From positions 1 through 49,797 of the forward strand of contig JAAHHJ010000009.1 in NCBI GenBank assembly GCA_010692425.1: a DNA stretch of 49,797 bases, read 5' to 3'. The stretch is from Symploca sp. SIO3C6 (GTDB lineage: Bacteria; Cyanobacteriota; Cyanobacteriia; Cyanobacteriales; Coleofasciculaceae). Below are positions 42,150-49,797 of this stretch, piece by piece (position 1 is the stretch's first letter; each line of letters opens with the position of its first letter). Both the position numbers and the translations under genes were made by a program. The notes beneath the pieces were generated by a model, which was given only the letters and a program-made list of their open reading frames with translations, did not search any database and was not told the DNA's origin.

Positions 42150-42782
42150 ATGCTTGACACTCTCAAAGAACTTATCGATGAGACATCATTAGCCCAAACC
42201 CTTAACCCAGAGGAGAGACTAACATCAGAAGGGGTTAACTGGCAAGATTATGAAACGCTTCTGGCAAAGCTAGAGGATAACTCTCACTACCGAGTCTCTT
42301 ACTTAGATGGAGTATTAGAAATTTTGTCACCCTCATCCCAACATGAAAAACCTAAAACGCGCTTAGCTTCATTGATTGACTTCTATTTTTACAAAAAACA
42401 AATACAGGCAATTCCTCTGGGCAGCACCACTTTCAGAAATCAGCTTAAACAGGCTGGAGCTGAGCCCGATGAAAGCTACTGTATAGGCTCAGAGAAAGCT
42501 ATTCCTGACCTGGCTATAGAAGTTATCGTTACTAGTAGTAGCATCAACAAGCTAGAAGTTTACCGACGTTTAGGAGTAGCAGAAGTTTGGTTCTGGAGAA
42601 ATAATCAACTGAGCTTATACCATCTCCGAGAAGAGACACCAACACTATTTGAACAGACTCGCGGTTATGAGCAGATTGCTATAAGTGAGTTACTGCCTGA
42701 ACTGAATATTTCTCTACTTGAAGAATGTACTCTTATCCCGACTTTAATCGCAGCATTTGAACGGTTCGAGGCTGGATTGTGA
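42150..42782 (+). CDS. Uma2-family (DUF820) putative restriction-like endonuclease
   Basis: 210 residues. Uma2 markers: VNWQDYETLLAKLEDNSHYR, then VSYLDGVLEILSPSSQHE, GAEPDESYCIG, PDLAIEVIVTSSSINKLEVY and AEVWFWRNNQLSLY. The D...E-x-(V/T)...K set fits a PD-(D/E)XK nuclease core. It belongs to a different subgroup from the gene at 12289. Good AAGGAG site before ATG. It lies 56 bp upstream of a DNA methyltransferase, which raises the question of a functional link. Confidence 0.87.
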   Translation: MLDTLKELIDETSLAQTLNPEERLTSEGVNWQDYETLLAKLEDNSHYRVSYLDGVLEILSPSSQHEKPKTRLASLIDFYFYKKQIQAIPLGSTTFRNQLKQAGAEPDESYCIGSEKAIPDLAIEVIVTSSSINKLEVYRRLGVAEVWFWRNNQLSLYHLREETPTLFEQTRGYEQIAISELLPELNISLLEECTLIPTLIAAFERFEAGL

Positions 42783-42838
42783 AGGCTTGATCTGAACTAC
42801 CCCTCCCTACTCCGCTCAAGCGCTTCACCTACTACACA

Positions 42839-44917
42839 ATGCAACAACTTTCTCTCTCTTTAAATTTACCCGAACCAAAATCAAAGACAACTACCTGGTT
42901 ACAGGAAATATTAGCATCACTAGGCATCAGTCGAATCCCAACTTGGCAGGATCAATTTGGTTTATCTATAAGTAATTGGCTCAGAGAACATAATCATTCT
43001 CCCATCAAAACCTTGAGCTTATTTTCTGGTGGCGGTGGTTTAGATATTGCTTTTCATGACTGCGGCTTTGAGATAGTACAAATGGTTGAAATACAAGCCA
43101 AGTACGTGGAAACACTAAAGAAAAACTCGCAGCCAGGAAAATGGCTAGAGAAATCTCAACCAGTTTGTATTGATATCAGAAATTTTGTTCCTTCTGCCCA
43201 GTTAAAAGTAGACTTTATTATTGGTGGACCACCCTGCCAAACTTTCTCAGCGGCAGGGCGTAGAGCCGCAGGTGTTGCTGGAACTAGTGATACCAGAGGT
43301 AATCTATTTAAGGAATATATACGTTTACTCAAAACACTTAAACCTCAAGGATTCCTATTTGAAAATGTTTATGGCATTACTGGAGCACAACAAGGGGAAG
43401 CTTGGCAGCAGATTCAAGCAGGTTTTAAAGAAGCTGGTTACACCCTTTATTTTCGGATTCTTGATGCTGCTGATTACGGAGTGCCACAGCATCGAGAACG
43501 TTTATTTATTGTTGGATTAAGGACAGGTAATTATTTATTTCCCTATCCAACCCATGGTCCTGATTCACCAGGAGAAGAACCTTTTTATACAGCAGGGGCA
43601 GCTGTTGTGGGTGCTGAAAGCAAAGATATAGAGCTAGGAATTGGTGGAAAATATGGCTACTTACTTACAGATATACCGCCTGGGCTAAATTACAGTTTTT
43701 ATACTAAAGAAATGGGATATCCTCAACCTGTGTTTAGCTGGCGTTCAAAGTTTTCTGACTTTCTCTATAAAGCCGATCCCAAAATGCCAGTAAGAACCAT
43801 TAAAGCTAAAGGAGGTCAATATACTGGACCTTTCAGTTGGGAAAATCGCAGGTTTTCGGTGGCAGAATTGAAGCGATTACAAACGATTCCTGATGCTTAT
43901 GAATTAGAGGGAAATCGCTCAGTTTGTATTGAACAGATTGGCAATTCAGTACCTCCACAACTTGCTCGAATCTTAGCGCTGAGTATCCTAGAGCAGGTGA
44001 TGGGGGTTAAATTGCCCTTTGTCATGAATTATTTGTCTTCAGAGAAGAAGCTGGGATTTAGACGACGCAAGCGCCAGCTAACAACAAGATATGCTCAAAA
44101 AGCCAAAGAAGCGATCGCACTTTTGAAAGATAGCGGTAAATTCACTGCTACTACCAAAACCGATAGTGTGACTCAAGGGCAAGTAGTGCGCTTCTTATCT
44201 ACTGATTTTGCTTGGACTGAGCAAGAAGTTTCTAATAGTACTAAGATTCTGGTTAAGTATGATTTGAAACCTGATTGCTGGAGGATAGCAGTATCTAGCA
44301 GTATTCAGAGAGAGCCTTTTATTTTTACTAGCCCTCACCCTAAATCTCTCCCCCAAAACTGGGATAGGGATTTTAAAAACTCGCTTCCTATTCAAAATCA
44401 GGATAAAAATCAATACGTAATTGATTTATGCCCATCTACAGGGTATGAAGATTGGGGTTTAAACACAAAGATGGTTAAACTAGAAGCTCAAGAGTTAGAC
44501 CCACAAGTATTTACAGCTTTGTGGAAAGCCTTTGAGGAGCAACTTGTTGAGTTTACTCATAAGGCTGATTTAGTTCAGCTTTCAGGATATTACCAGTACC
44601 AGCCACAAATTACTGCCATCCTGACTTTTCAGCCCAGATTAAAGGTTGATTCACTTTGGCGTGTTATTCAAGCTGTGGTTAGAGGTATAGGAGTGGCACA
44701 ACAGCTATCTGCTCAAAGTCTGGCGCTGCTATGGGGAGTTGAAGCGGATGAGATATTTTCTCACCTACAGTCTTTACGTGGGATGGGTTATGAAGTTAGA
44801 AACTACAATACTAATTCTCAGATTCCTCAAGGGAAGTATTTAATACCCTATGCCTTTCCAACCCTGACGCCTAGAAGTGTACAACTTCGTAAAAACTTAG
44901 GAGATTGCCGTGATTGA
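42839..44917 (+). CDS. C5-cytosine DNA methyltransferase with long C-terminal extension
   Basis: 692 residues. Motif I LFSGGGGLDIAF (61-72), motif IV GGPPCQTFSAAGRR with catalytic Cys133, motif VI FENV (174-177), motif VIII QHRERLFIVG (217-226), and motif X QIGNSVPPQLAR (366-377) are all intact, so it should methylate cytosine C5 in a specific DNA sequence. The catalytic domain ends near residue 390. The remaining ~300 residues are a separate region I do not recognise; ~27 of them (SPHPKSLPQNWDRDFKN, ~residues 499-525) come from a palindromic repeat. No classical restriction gene adjoins, only the Uma2 gene upstream. Confidence 0.92.
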   Translation: MQQLSLSLNLPEPKSKTTTWLQEILASLGISRIPTWQDQFGLSISNWLREHNHSPIKTLSLFSGGGGLDIAFHDCGFEIVQMVEIQAKYVETLKKNSQPGKWLEKSQPVCIDIRNFVPSAQLKVDFIIGGPPCQTFSAAGRRAAGVAGTSDTRGNLFKEYIRLLKTLKPQGFLFENVYGITGAQQGEAWQQIQAGFKEAGYTLYFRILDAADYGVPQHRERLFIVGLRTGNYLFPYPTHGPDSPGEEPFYTAGAAVVGAESKDIELGIGGKYGYLLTDIPPGLNYSFYTKEMGYPQPVFSWRSKFSDFLYKADPKMPVRTIKAKGGQYTGPFSWENRRFSVAELKRLQTIPDAYELEGNRSVCIEQIGNSVPPQLARILALSILEQVMGVKLPFVMNYLSSEKKLGFRRRKRQLTTRYAQKAKEAIALLKDSGKFTATTKTDSVTQGQVVRFLSTDFAWTEQEVSNSTKILVKYDLKPDCWRIAVSSSIQREPFIFTSPHPKSLPQNWDRDFKNSLPIQNQDKNQYVIDLCPSTGYEDWGLNTKMVKLEAQELDPQVFTALWKAFEEQLVEFTHKADLVQLSGYYQYQPQITAILTFQPRLKVDSLWRVIQAVVRGIGVAQQLSAQSLALLWGVEADEIFSHLQSLRGMGYEVRNYNTNSQIPQGKYLIPYAFPTLTPRSVQLRKNLGDCRD
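44328..44402. repeat. Palindromic intergenic-type repeat inside the methyltransferase gene
   Basis: The bases CCCTCACCCTAAATCTCTCC then CCCAAAACTGGGATAGGGAT form an imperfect palindrome (AATCTCTCCCCC against GGGATAGGGATT). They match a common cyanobacterial intergenic repeat, a relative of which lies at 33344-33380. Here it is read in frame as TSPHPKSLPQNWDRDF without breaking the gene. Confidence 0.55.
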
Positions 44918-44955
44918 GTTATTGGACAATTAGCTTAAACTAATCAGCAGATTGT

Positions 44956-46455
44956 TCATAAGTCTGTAATTAGTCTAGCTTTCCTGAGAAAAAATCTTAG
45001 AACACTCTCTTCTCTAGAAATAATATCAGCTCTGCCCTGCATGCCTAATTGTATGTAACACTGATGATTTCCTTGACTTAAAGAAAGGCTTTCTGGCTCT
45101 ATAGTAACTTCATAAAAAGCATTAGCTTGACTTGAATTTTTGGCAGTAAGCGGTTCAGTATTACTATTATTTTGAGAGGTAATGGCATCTGGAGAGACAC
45201 TAGTGACGACACCTTTGAGAGTACCGTAATCTGGATAGGGACAAGCAGATATCCGTAGTTGTGTTTTTTGATCTGTCTTTACTTTACCAATATCAGCAGC
45301 AGTTACCAAAGCTTTCACCACCCAAGGAGTATTACTAGGAGCAATTTGGGCGATTTTTTCTCCAGGTTGAACAGTTTGACCAGAGTTTCTCAGATTCAGT
45401 TTGAGAATAATGCCATCAGCAGGAGCAGTAATAATTGTTTTACTGAGGTCTTTTTCCACTTGTTCTAATTCACTCTTATTCCGCTCCAGCTGTTTTTGAA
45501 CTTCAATCCGCTGCTGGATTAGAGCTTCTTTTTCTCTATTTAAGATAGCAATGGTAGCTTCACCACTAGCTTTTTGTTGAGAGATGCGCTCAGTTGCCAT
45601 CTTGACTTCTGCATTACTAGGATTGATTGCTGCTAAGGCATGTTGCAATCTGGCTTCAGCAGCTTCAACAGCTTGTTTTTGCTGCTCAATTGTTTGCTTT
45701 TGCGCTTCAATTGTTGCTTTTTGTGCTTCTACTGCTTGCTCCTGTTGGTTAACCGTTAGCTGTGCTTCCTCCAATTGATCTTGAGAAAGGGCTCCTAATT
45801 CTGCTACAGGCTGATATCGGTTGCGTCTAGACTTGGCAGCTTCTAAAGCAGCTTCGATGGAGCTTAGGGTGGCTTGGGCTGATTTTAACTGTGCCTGGGC
45901 TTGTTGCCATTGATTATGAGCTAATCTTAAGTTAGCTTCGGCTTCTGCAACATGAGCAGTAGTAGTAATTTGTCGGTCTTGATGCCCTCGGCTGTGATGT
46001 TCTAATTCAGCTTGAGCGACAGTAATCGCTGTCTGTATGCGTTGAGTTTCTGCAGAAATCTGACGCTTGGATGCTTGTAACTGGGCATTAAATTGATTCA
46101 GTTGCAGTTCTGATTGTTGAACATTGCTTTGTAGTTGACTTTTTCTGGTTTGGAGACGGGAGTCATCAAGGGTAGCGATTACCTCTCCTTTTTTAACCGC
46201 TTGATTTTCCTTAACAGAAATACTGACAATCGAGCTACTGCTGGGAGCTTGGACAATTCGCAATTCACCTGTAGGACGAACAAAAGCTGGTGCTTTAACG
46301 GTAGTTTTGTATTTTGCTACGGAAGCGAGGATAATGGCTATCCCTACTCCACCGACGATAAATACTCCACTAAGCTTCATCCATAAACTAATCGGCGGCA
46401 GAAATTCATTTTCTTGAGCTAGGGGCAAAAACTTTGGTTGAGGTGTACTAACCAT
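44956..46455 (-). CDS. HlyD-family membrane-fusion protein of the export operon
   Basis: 499 residues. N-terminal membrane anchor ~25-48 (LSGVFIVGGVGIAIILASVA), first lipoyl half-motif ~75-110 (VSISVKENQAVKKGEVIATL), a ~220-residue alpha-helical hairpin rich in Q/A/E, then the second half (APADGIILKLNLRNSGQTV) and a beta-barrel region to the C-terminus (SACPYPDYGTLKGVVTSVSP). It is the periplasmic adaptor joining an inner-membrane ABC exporter to an outer-membrane channel such as TolC. It lies 137 bp downstream of the C39-peptidase transporter in the same direction. No TolC gene is in the window. It converges with the methyltransferase gene. Confidence 0.93.
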   Translation of the reverse strand: MVSTPQPKFLPLAQENEFLPPISLWMKLSGVFIVGGVGIAIILASVAKYKTTVKAPAFVRPTGELRIVQAPSSSSIVSISVKENQAVKKGEVIATLDDSRLQTRKSQLQSNVQQSELQLNQFNAQLQASKRQISAETQRIQTAITVAQAELEHHSRGHQDRQITTTAHVAEAEANLRLAHNQWQQAQAQLKSAQATLSSIEAALEAAKSRRNRYQPVAELGALSQDQLEEAQLTVNQQEQAVEAQKATIEAQKQTIEQQKQAVEAAEARLQHALAAINPSNAEVKMATERISQQKASGEATIAILNREKEALIQQRIEVQKQLERNKSELEQVEKDLSKTIITAPADGIILKLNLRNSGQTVQPGEKIAQIAPSNTPWVVKALVTAADIGKVKTDQKTQLRISACPYPDYGTLKGVVTSVSPDAITSQNNSNTEPLTAKNSSQANAFYEVTIEPESLSLSQGNHQCYIQLGMQGRADIISREESVLRFFLRKARLITDL

Positions 46456-46592
46456 AGCAAGTTAGGTATTAGGTATTAAGCTTATTACAGAAGTTGGGAA
46501 TAGTGAATTTTTTAACAGGGAACAGTGAACAAGAATTGACGCTAACAGTATCAGAAAAACAGTTTGGCAAGATTTATATTACAGATAGTTAC

Positions 46593-48809
46593 TTAAATGG
46601 GCGACAGCTTACCGTTGGTGTGAGATTTAGAGGATTTATCCACTAAGGTATTACTTGAGTGGGCAAAAATATCAAGAAAGTCTAAATGGTCACCTGCTTG
46701 ATAGCGTAATTCTTCAGGATTACCTTGGATTTGCAATTGCCCTTTCGAGAGCATCACAATCCAATCAGCACGCTCAATCACTCTAGGGCGATGGCTGATC
46801 ATAATTGTGGTTTTTCCCTGTCGGTGGTAGAGCAGATTATCTAAAACTTGACTTTCACTGACTGGATCAAGGGCACTAGTGGATTCATCTAAAATCAGTA
46901 TTGGTGGTTCAGTTACTATTGCTCTGGCTATGGCTAATCTTTGCTTTTGACCACCGGAAAGATTGGCACCAAATTCTCCTAAAACAGTTTGATATTTGTC
47001 TGGTAATTCACTAATAAATTCATCAGCTGAAACAATCTGACAAGCTTTAACAATTTCCTCAAAACTTACCTCTGGATGACTAAAACGAAAGTTATCAATA
47101 ATTGACCTACTCCAAAACTGAGCTTCTTGAGGTATTAGTAATACTTGTTGTCTTAGGCATTCTAGAGAAATATCCTGCTGGTTATAAACACCGTAGCGGA
47201 TATTGCCAGAGCTGAGGGGATATAAGCCAGCAATTAGTTTAGCGAGAGTACTTTTACCACATCCAGATTTACCGATTAAGGCGATAACTTTACCCCCAGG
47301 GATAGTCAATGAAAAATCTTGTAACAAGTCAACTCTACCAGCGTGGTGAAAGTTGAGGTTAGTACAGGTGATATTAGTATGATCAGCAATTTGTGCCCAA
47401 GGCTTTTTGAAATCATTTTCGTCTTCTGGAGTAGCGTCAATGACTTCTGTTAGACGTTGGATCACAATCTGAGCAGTGACAAATTCATCGACTAAGCCTA
47501 TTAATGCTCCCAGAAAACCGAGAAAATTACCACTCATGCCATGGTAAGCCATGAGCTGACCAAGAGTTAATCTTTGACTAATTACTAGATAACTGCCTAG
47601 CCAAAGTAGGGCAATACTAGTGAATGTGGAAAGAACATTAGTAAGAGTACTACTGTAGAGTCCCAGCTTCATCGTACTCCAGCCCAAATTAGCAAGACGA
47701 CCATAATTGCTCTGATACTCTTGCCATGCTTGAGGTGTCGCTTGACTAGTTTTGAGAATCTGTACACCGCGAAAGGTTTCTACTAGAAAGCCCTGATTTT
47801 CTGTACCTAAAATAATTTGTTTACGGGTTTTCTGGCGTAAGGCAGGGAGGAAAAGCAGATTAACTAGGGTAACTAGGATAAAAGTCACTACAGAAGCAAT
47901 AGTTAGTTCCCAACTGTACCAGAGCATCAAGCTCAAGGAAACTAAGGCGATAAAAAATTGGCTGGGTAAACCAAGGACAATTTGAGAGACTAAATCGTTG
48001 ATAGCATCCACATCTGCAATACGACTGACTACTTCTCCACTGCGACGCCCTTCAAAATAACTAAGAGGTAAGCGCAATAGTTTTCGCCCGTATTCTAAAA
48101 TGAGTCCTAATTGTAGTCGTTGACTAAAGTGACCGATGAGGTGAGACTGAACTAAGCCCACTAGACTGCTAAAGAGGTTCATAGCAATAACCCCAATTGC
48201 CACCGTAGTCAGCAGTTGGGTATCTCCCCGCACGAGCACGTCATCGGTGAGCAGTTGCATCATTAACGGGGAAGCAAGAGAAAGCAATCCAATGGCGATG
48301 TTGATGGCAATTGCTTGGGTGAGTAGGAAGCGATAGGGCCATACTCGTGCCAAATAGCGCCCTATGCCACTGACTTGGTCGTTTGCTTGCTCATAAAAAC
48401 GGCTATCATCTGGTACGAGCAGTAGCATGATGCCGTTACCCCAACCTTCTATTAACTCAGAAAGGGTAAGGTAGCGGATACCGAAACCTGGATCTGCGAT
48501 CGCATATTTGTTGCCTTTTTTTCCGTATAATACGACCCAGTGATAGCCTTGCCAGTGGATGATCGCAGGTAGAGGTACTTGATTTAATTTTTCTATAAGT
48601 TCTGAAGAGGCTTTGACTTGGCGGGTATGGAATCCGAGGGCTTCTGCACCTCTTCCTAAACCCAGCAGAGTTGTTCCCCGCCACCCAGTACCGACGGCTT
48701 CCCGTGTACGGTTAAGGGTAAAAGTGCGTCCGTAGTGTTTGGCGACAGTGGCTAGACAAGCCGCACCACAATCCTCTTCCGAGTGTTGTCGGATAAGCTG
48801 GTATTTCAT
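46593..48809 (-). CDS. Peptidase-containing ABC transporter (C39, PCAT)
   Basis: 738 residues, typical PCAT length. The C39 peptidase domain (~1-135) has the full triad: Cys14 (EEDCGAACLATVAKHYG), His90 (GYHWVVLYG) and Asp106 (IADPGFG). About six membrane segments follow (~165-440). The nucleotide-binding domain has Walker A IGKSGCGKSTLAKLIAG, signature LSGGQKQRLAIARA and Walker B ILILDESTSALD. It should cut a leader after Gly-Gly and export the rest. The gene just upstream (48977-49318) encodes a protein with exactly such a leader, and a HlyD adaptor follows. ATG 48809. Confidence 0.95.
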   Translation of the reverse strand: MKYQLIRQHSEEDCGAACLATVAKHYGRTFTLNRTREAVGTGWRGTTLLGLGRGAEALGFHTRQVKASSELIEKLNQVPLPAIIHWQGYHWVVLYGKKGNKYAIADPGFGIRYLTLSELIEGWGNGIMLLLVPDDSRFYEQANDQVSGIGRYLARVWPYRFLLTQAIAINIAIGLLSLASPLMMQLLTDDVLVRGDTQLLTTVAIGVIAMNLFSSLVGLVQSHLIGHFSQRLQLGLILEYGRKLLRLPLSYFEGRRSGEVVSRIADVDAINDLVSQIVLGLPSQFFIALVSLSLMLWYSWELTIASVVTFILVTLVNLLFLPALRQKTRKQIILGTENQGFLVETFRGVQILKTSQATPQAWQEYQSNYGRLANLGWSTMKLGLYSSTLTNVLSTFTSIALLWLGSYLVISQRLTLGQLMAYHGMSGNFLGFLGALIGLVDEFVTAQIVIQRLTEVIDATPEDENDFKKPWAQIADHTNITCTNLNFHHAGRVDLLQDFSLTIPGGKVIALIGKSGCGKSTLAKLIAGLYPLSSGNIRYGVYNQQDISLECLRQQVLLIPQEAQFWSRSIIDNFRFSHPEVSFEEIVKACQIVSADEFISELPDKYQTVLGEFGANLSGGQKQRLAIARAIVTEPPILILDESTSALDPVSESQVLDNLLYHRQGKTTIMISHRPRVIERADWIVMLSKGQLQIQGNPEELRYQAGDHLDFLDIFAHSSNTLVDKSSKSHTNGKLSPI

Positions 48810-48836
48810 AGGTGAGTAGCTTGAATTTTAAGAAAA

Positions 48837-48862
48837 TAGGGGCAAGACTTATCTCACCCCTA
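48837..48862. repeat. Short palindrome between precursor and transporter genes
   Basis: TAGGGG (48837-48842) pairs with CCCCTA (48857-48862), with inner AGA/TCT pairing. It resembles the palindrome at 15864-15886. Between the precursor and transporter genes it could act as an attenuator, lowering transporter expression relative to the precursor. Confidence 0.5.
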
Positions 48863-48976
48863 CGGATTGAAAAAGAAGATTATTACTAGGTTAGGAAAAG
48901 TTGAGTTATTTTTCCTATTCCTGATTGCTAATCCCTAAAATTTCCTCCTCATTACTTCGGTTCAGAGTGAGGCAAT

Positions 48977-49318
48977 TTAGGCGATACGTGAGATGGACTC
49001 AACTTTATTGTTAAGTCTGTTGCCAAGATTATGATTTCCTGGTCCGAAAGTCTTATAAAATCCCCCGAAATCTGTGTCTACCCATAATTTCCATATTTGA
49101 TCGCCTGTAATTTTAATGGATGAAGCCCTATCACCGAAGTTGAAGTCGTTTAGGTCGGATATTGCTCCTTCCTGGAATGAAATCTTTGCTCCTTTCTGAT
49201 CCTTACGACCATATAGAATTATTCGTCCACCGGAACAAGTAGCTGCATTTTCCTGAGAAAGGTCTTCTACACCGGGTATAGTGTGAAGTTCTTGTAATTT
49301 GCTGTCAATGCTTGACAC
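48977..49318 (-). CDS. Double-glycine leader protein with beta/gamma-crystallin-like domain
   Basis: 113 residues from GTG 49318, chosen because AAGGA lies ~8 bases upstream; the longer frame from TTG 49360 lacks this and adds a basic, unlikely N-terminus. Residues 1-31 are a classic leader ending DLSQENAATCSGG (L-12, S-11, E-9, G-2, G-1). The mature part, ~82 residues, shows two Greek-key-like repeats: IILYGRKDQKGAKISFQEG with FGDRASSIKI, and KLWVDTDFGGFYKTFGPG with NNKVESISR. These match the beta/gamma-crystallin pattern. The C39 transporter and HlyD genes follow downstream, so this is very probably their substrate. Not a small bacteriocin: the cargo is a folded domain. Calcium sites look weak. 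Role unknown; adhesion, toxin or matrix protein are possible. Confidence 0.82.
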   Translation of the reverse strand: MSSIDSKLQELHTIPGVEDLSQENAATCSGGRIILYGRKDQKGAKISFQEGAISDLNDFNFGDRASSIKITGDQIWKLWVDTDFGGFYKTFGPGNHNLGNRLNNKVESISRIA

Positions 49319-49350
49319 TGTTTTTTTCCTTGATTTACAATGGTAGGACG

Positions 49351-49533
49351 TTACAAACAATACTCCTGAAATTGCTCATTTACTTCAGGATTAATGCTGT
49401 CTTGCTTAGGGATGATTGGGTAAGGTTTTGGAAATATAGCCTTCAACCATTCCCTTGCTAGAGGATAGAGTACGGCGTTTAGCTGCCTAAGGGTTAGTTC
49501 CCTCAGGTGGCTGTTTGCCTTGAGTTCCCTCAT
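49351..49533 (-). CDS. Small hypothetical protein upstream of the export operon
   Basis: 60 residues: MRELKANSHLRELTLRQLNA, then YPLAREWLKAIFPKPYPIIP and an acidic end. Its stop lies 32 bp before the GTG of the leader protein, so the two may be co-transcribed. There is no GG motif, signal peptide or membrane segment. Composition is protein-like, but no family is recognised. Confidence 0.42.
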   Translation of the reverse strand: MRELKANSHLRELTLRQLNAVLYPLAREWLKAIFPKPYPIIPKQDSINPEVNEQFQEYCL

Positions 49534-49797
49534 TTACTTACAGCGTCTCTCAAACAGAGTTTTCGCAAAAAATCAGAAAAAAGTTTTTTGGATGTTATCT
49601 CCGAAAAGCTTCTTTATCAGTCGTAGTCAAGCTTCTATGGTTATTCCATTGGTTGTGTAAAAGTATCGCTGTGCTACGAAAAACCTACTCAACCCTCCTA
49701 AAACCTGTTAAAAGCTAGTAGTTTTGACGTTTTCTTCCTGCTTCAACCAAGGGAGTCGGCTCCTACTTGTCCACAGGCAAACCCCCTATAGCCTAGG
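49534..49797. other. Right edge, probable promoter region of the export operon
   Basis: No gene seen. The stretch is A+T-rich near 49555-49620 and would contain the minus-strand promoter of the small gene and the leader protein; no specific box could be chosen. Confidence 0.4.

Overview
The window is chromosomal DNA of a phycoerythrin-making cyanobacterium, probably a filamentous or colonial species. Evidence: more than a dozen HIP1-type GCGATCGC octamers spread over the window; phycobilisome linker and bilin-lyase genes, including the phycoerythrin activator CpeR; the cyanobacterial proton-extrusion protein PxcA; a cobyric acid synthase/ferredoxin pair; Uma2 (DUF820) nucleases; and many short dispersed repeats. 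No rRNA, tRNA or complete transposase gene was seen. No phycoerythrin or phycocyanin subunit gene lies inside the window.

Layout. (1) 1-329: the left edge holds an internally deleted IscB (RRXRR/HNH, OMEGA family) element. The first ~15 codons of iscB are joined to its last ~45, with an expected HEARO/omega-RNA region upstream. (2) 330-10485: phycobilisome/phycoerythrin island. It runs CpcD-domain linker, cpeS, cpeT, cpeR, an atypical rod linker, then a 692-residue coiled-coil protein ending in the same short motif as that linker. These are followed by a second CpcS/CpeS lyase, a pentapeptide-repeat protein and the divergent HEAT-repeat lyases cpeY and cpeF. Together they attach phycoerythrobilin to phycoerythrin, switch the operon on and assemble rods. 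(3) 10570-13010: a decayed two-gene module (ComEC-like metallo-beta-lactamase with an in-frame stop; membrane protein with an N-terminal frameshift), a Uma2 nuclease and a lone CRISPR-repeat-like sequence. (4) 13087-19429: DrrAB-type ABC exporter, a secreted protein, a peroxiredoxin, an IS200/IS605-type end, an Npun_F0494-type protein, and cobQ with a 2Fe-2S ferredoxin. (5) 19448-25327: a MITE-like inverted repeat, hypotheticals, methyltransferase, YoeB toxin-antitoxin pair, secreted protein and membrane-anchored Ser/Thr kinase. (6) 25307-37867: helicase-like protein, PxcA, secreted and small proteins, alpha/beta hydrolase, response regulator, methyltransferase and a catalytically degenerate M48-like membrane protein. 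(7) 37949-44917: a large two-partner-secretion adhesin, a fragment of an RTX-like protein, a Uma2 nuclease and an orphan C5 DNA methyltransferase with a long C-terminal extension. (8) 44956-49533 (minus): an export operon. A double-glycine leader peptide fused to a beta/gamma-crystallin-like domain is followed by its C39-peptidase ABC transporter and a HlyD adaptor.

The two most interesting items are the GG-leader beta/gamma-crystallin protein with its own peptidase-transporter, and the coiled-coil protein that shares a C-terminal motif with the neighbouring phycobilisome linker and may be an undescribed phycobilisome-associated component. All calls come from reading the sequence and from memory of families; nothing was searched.
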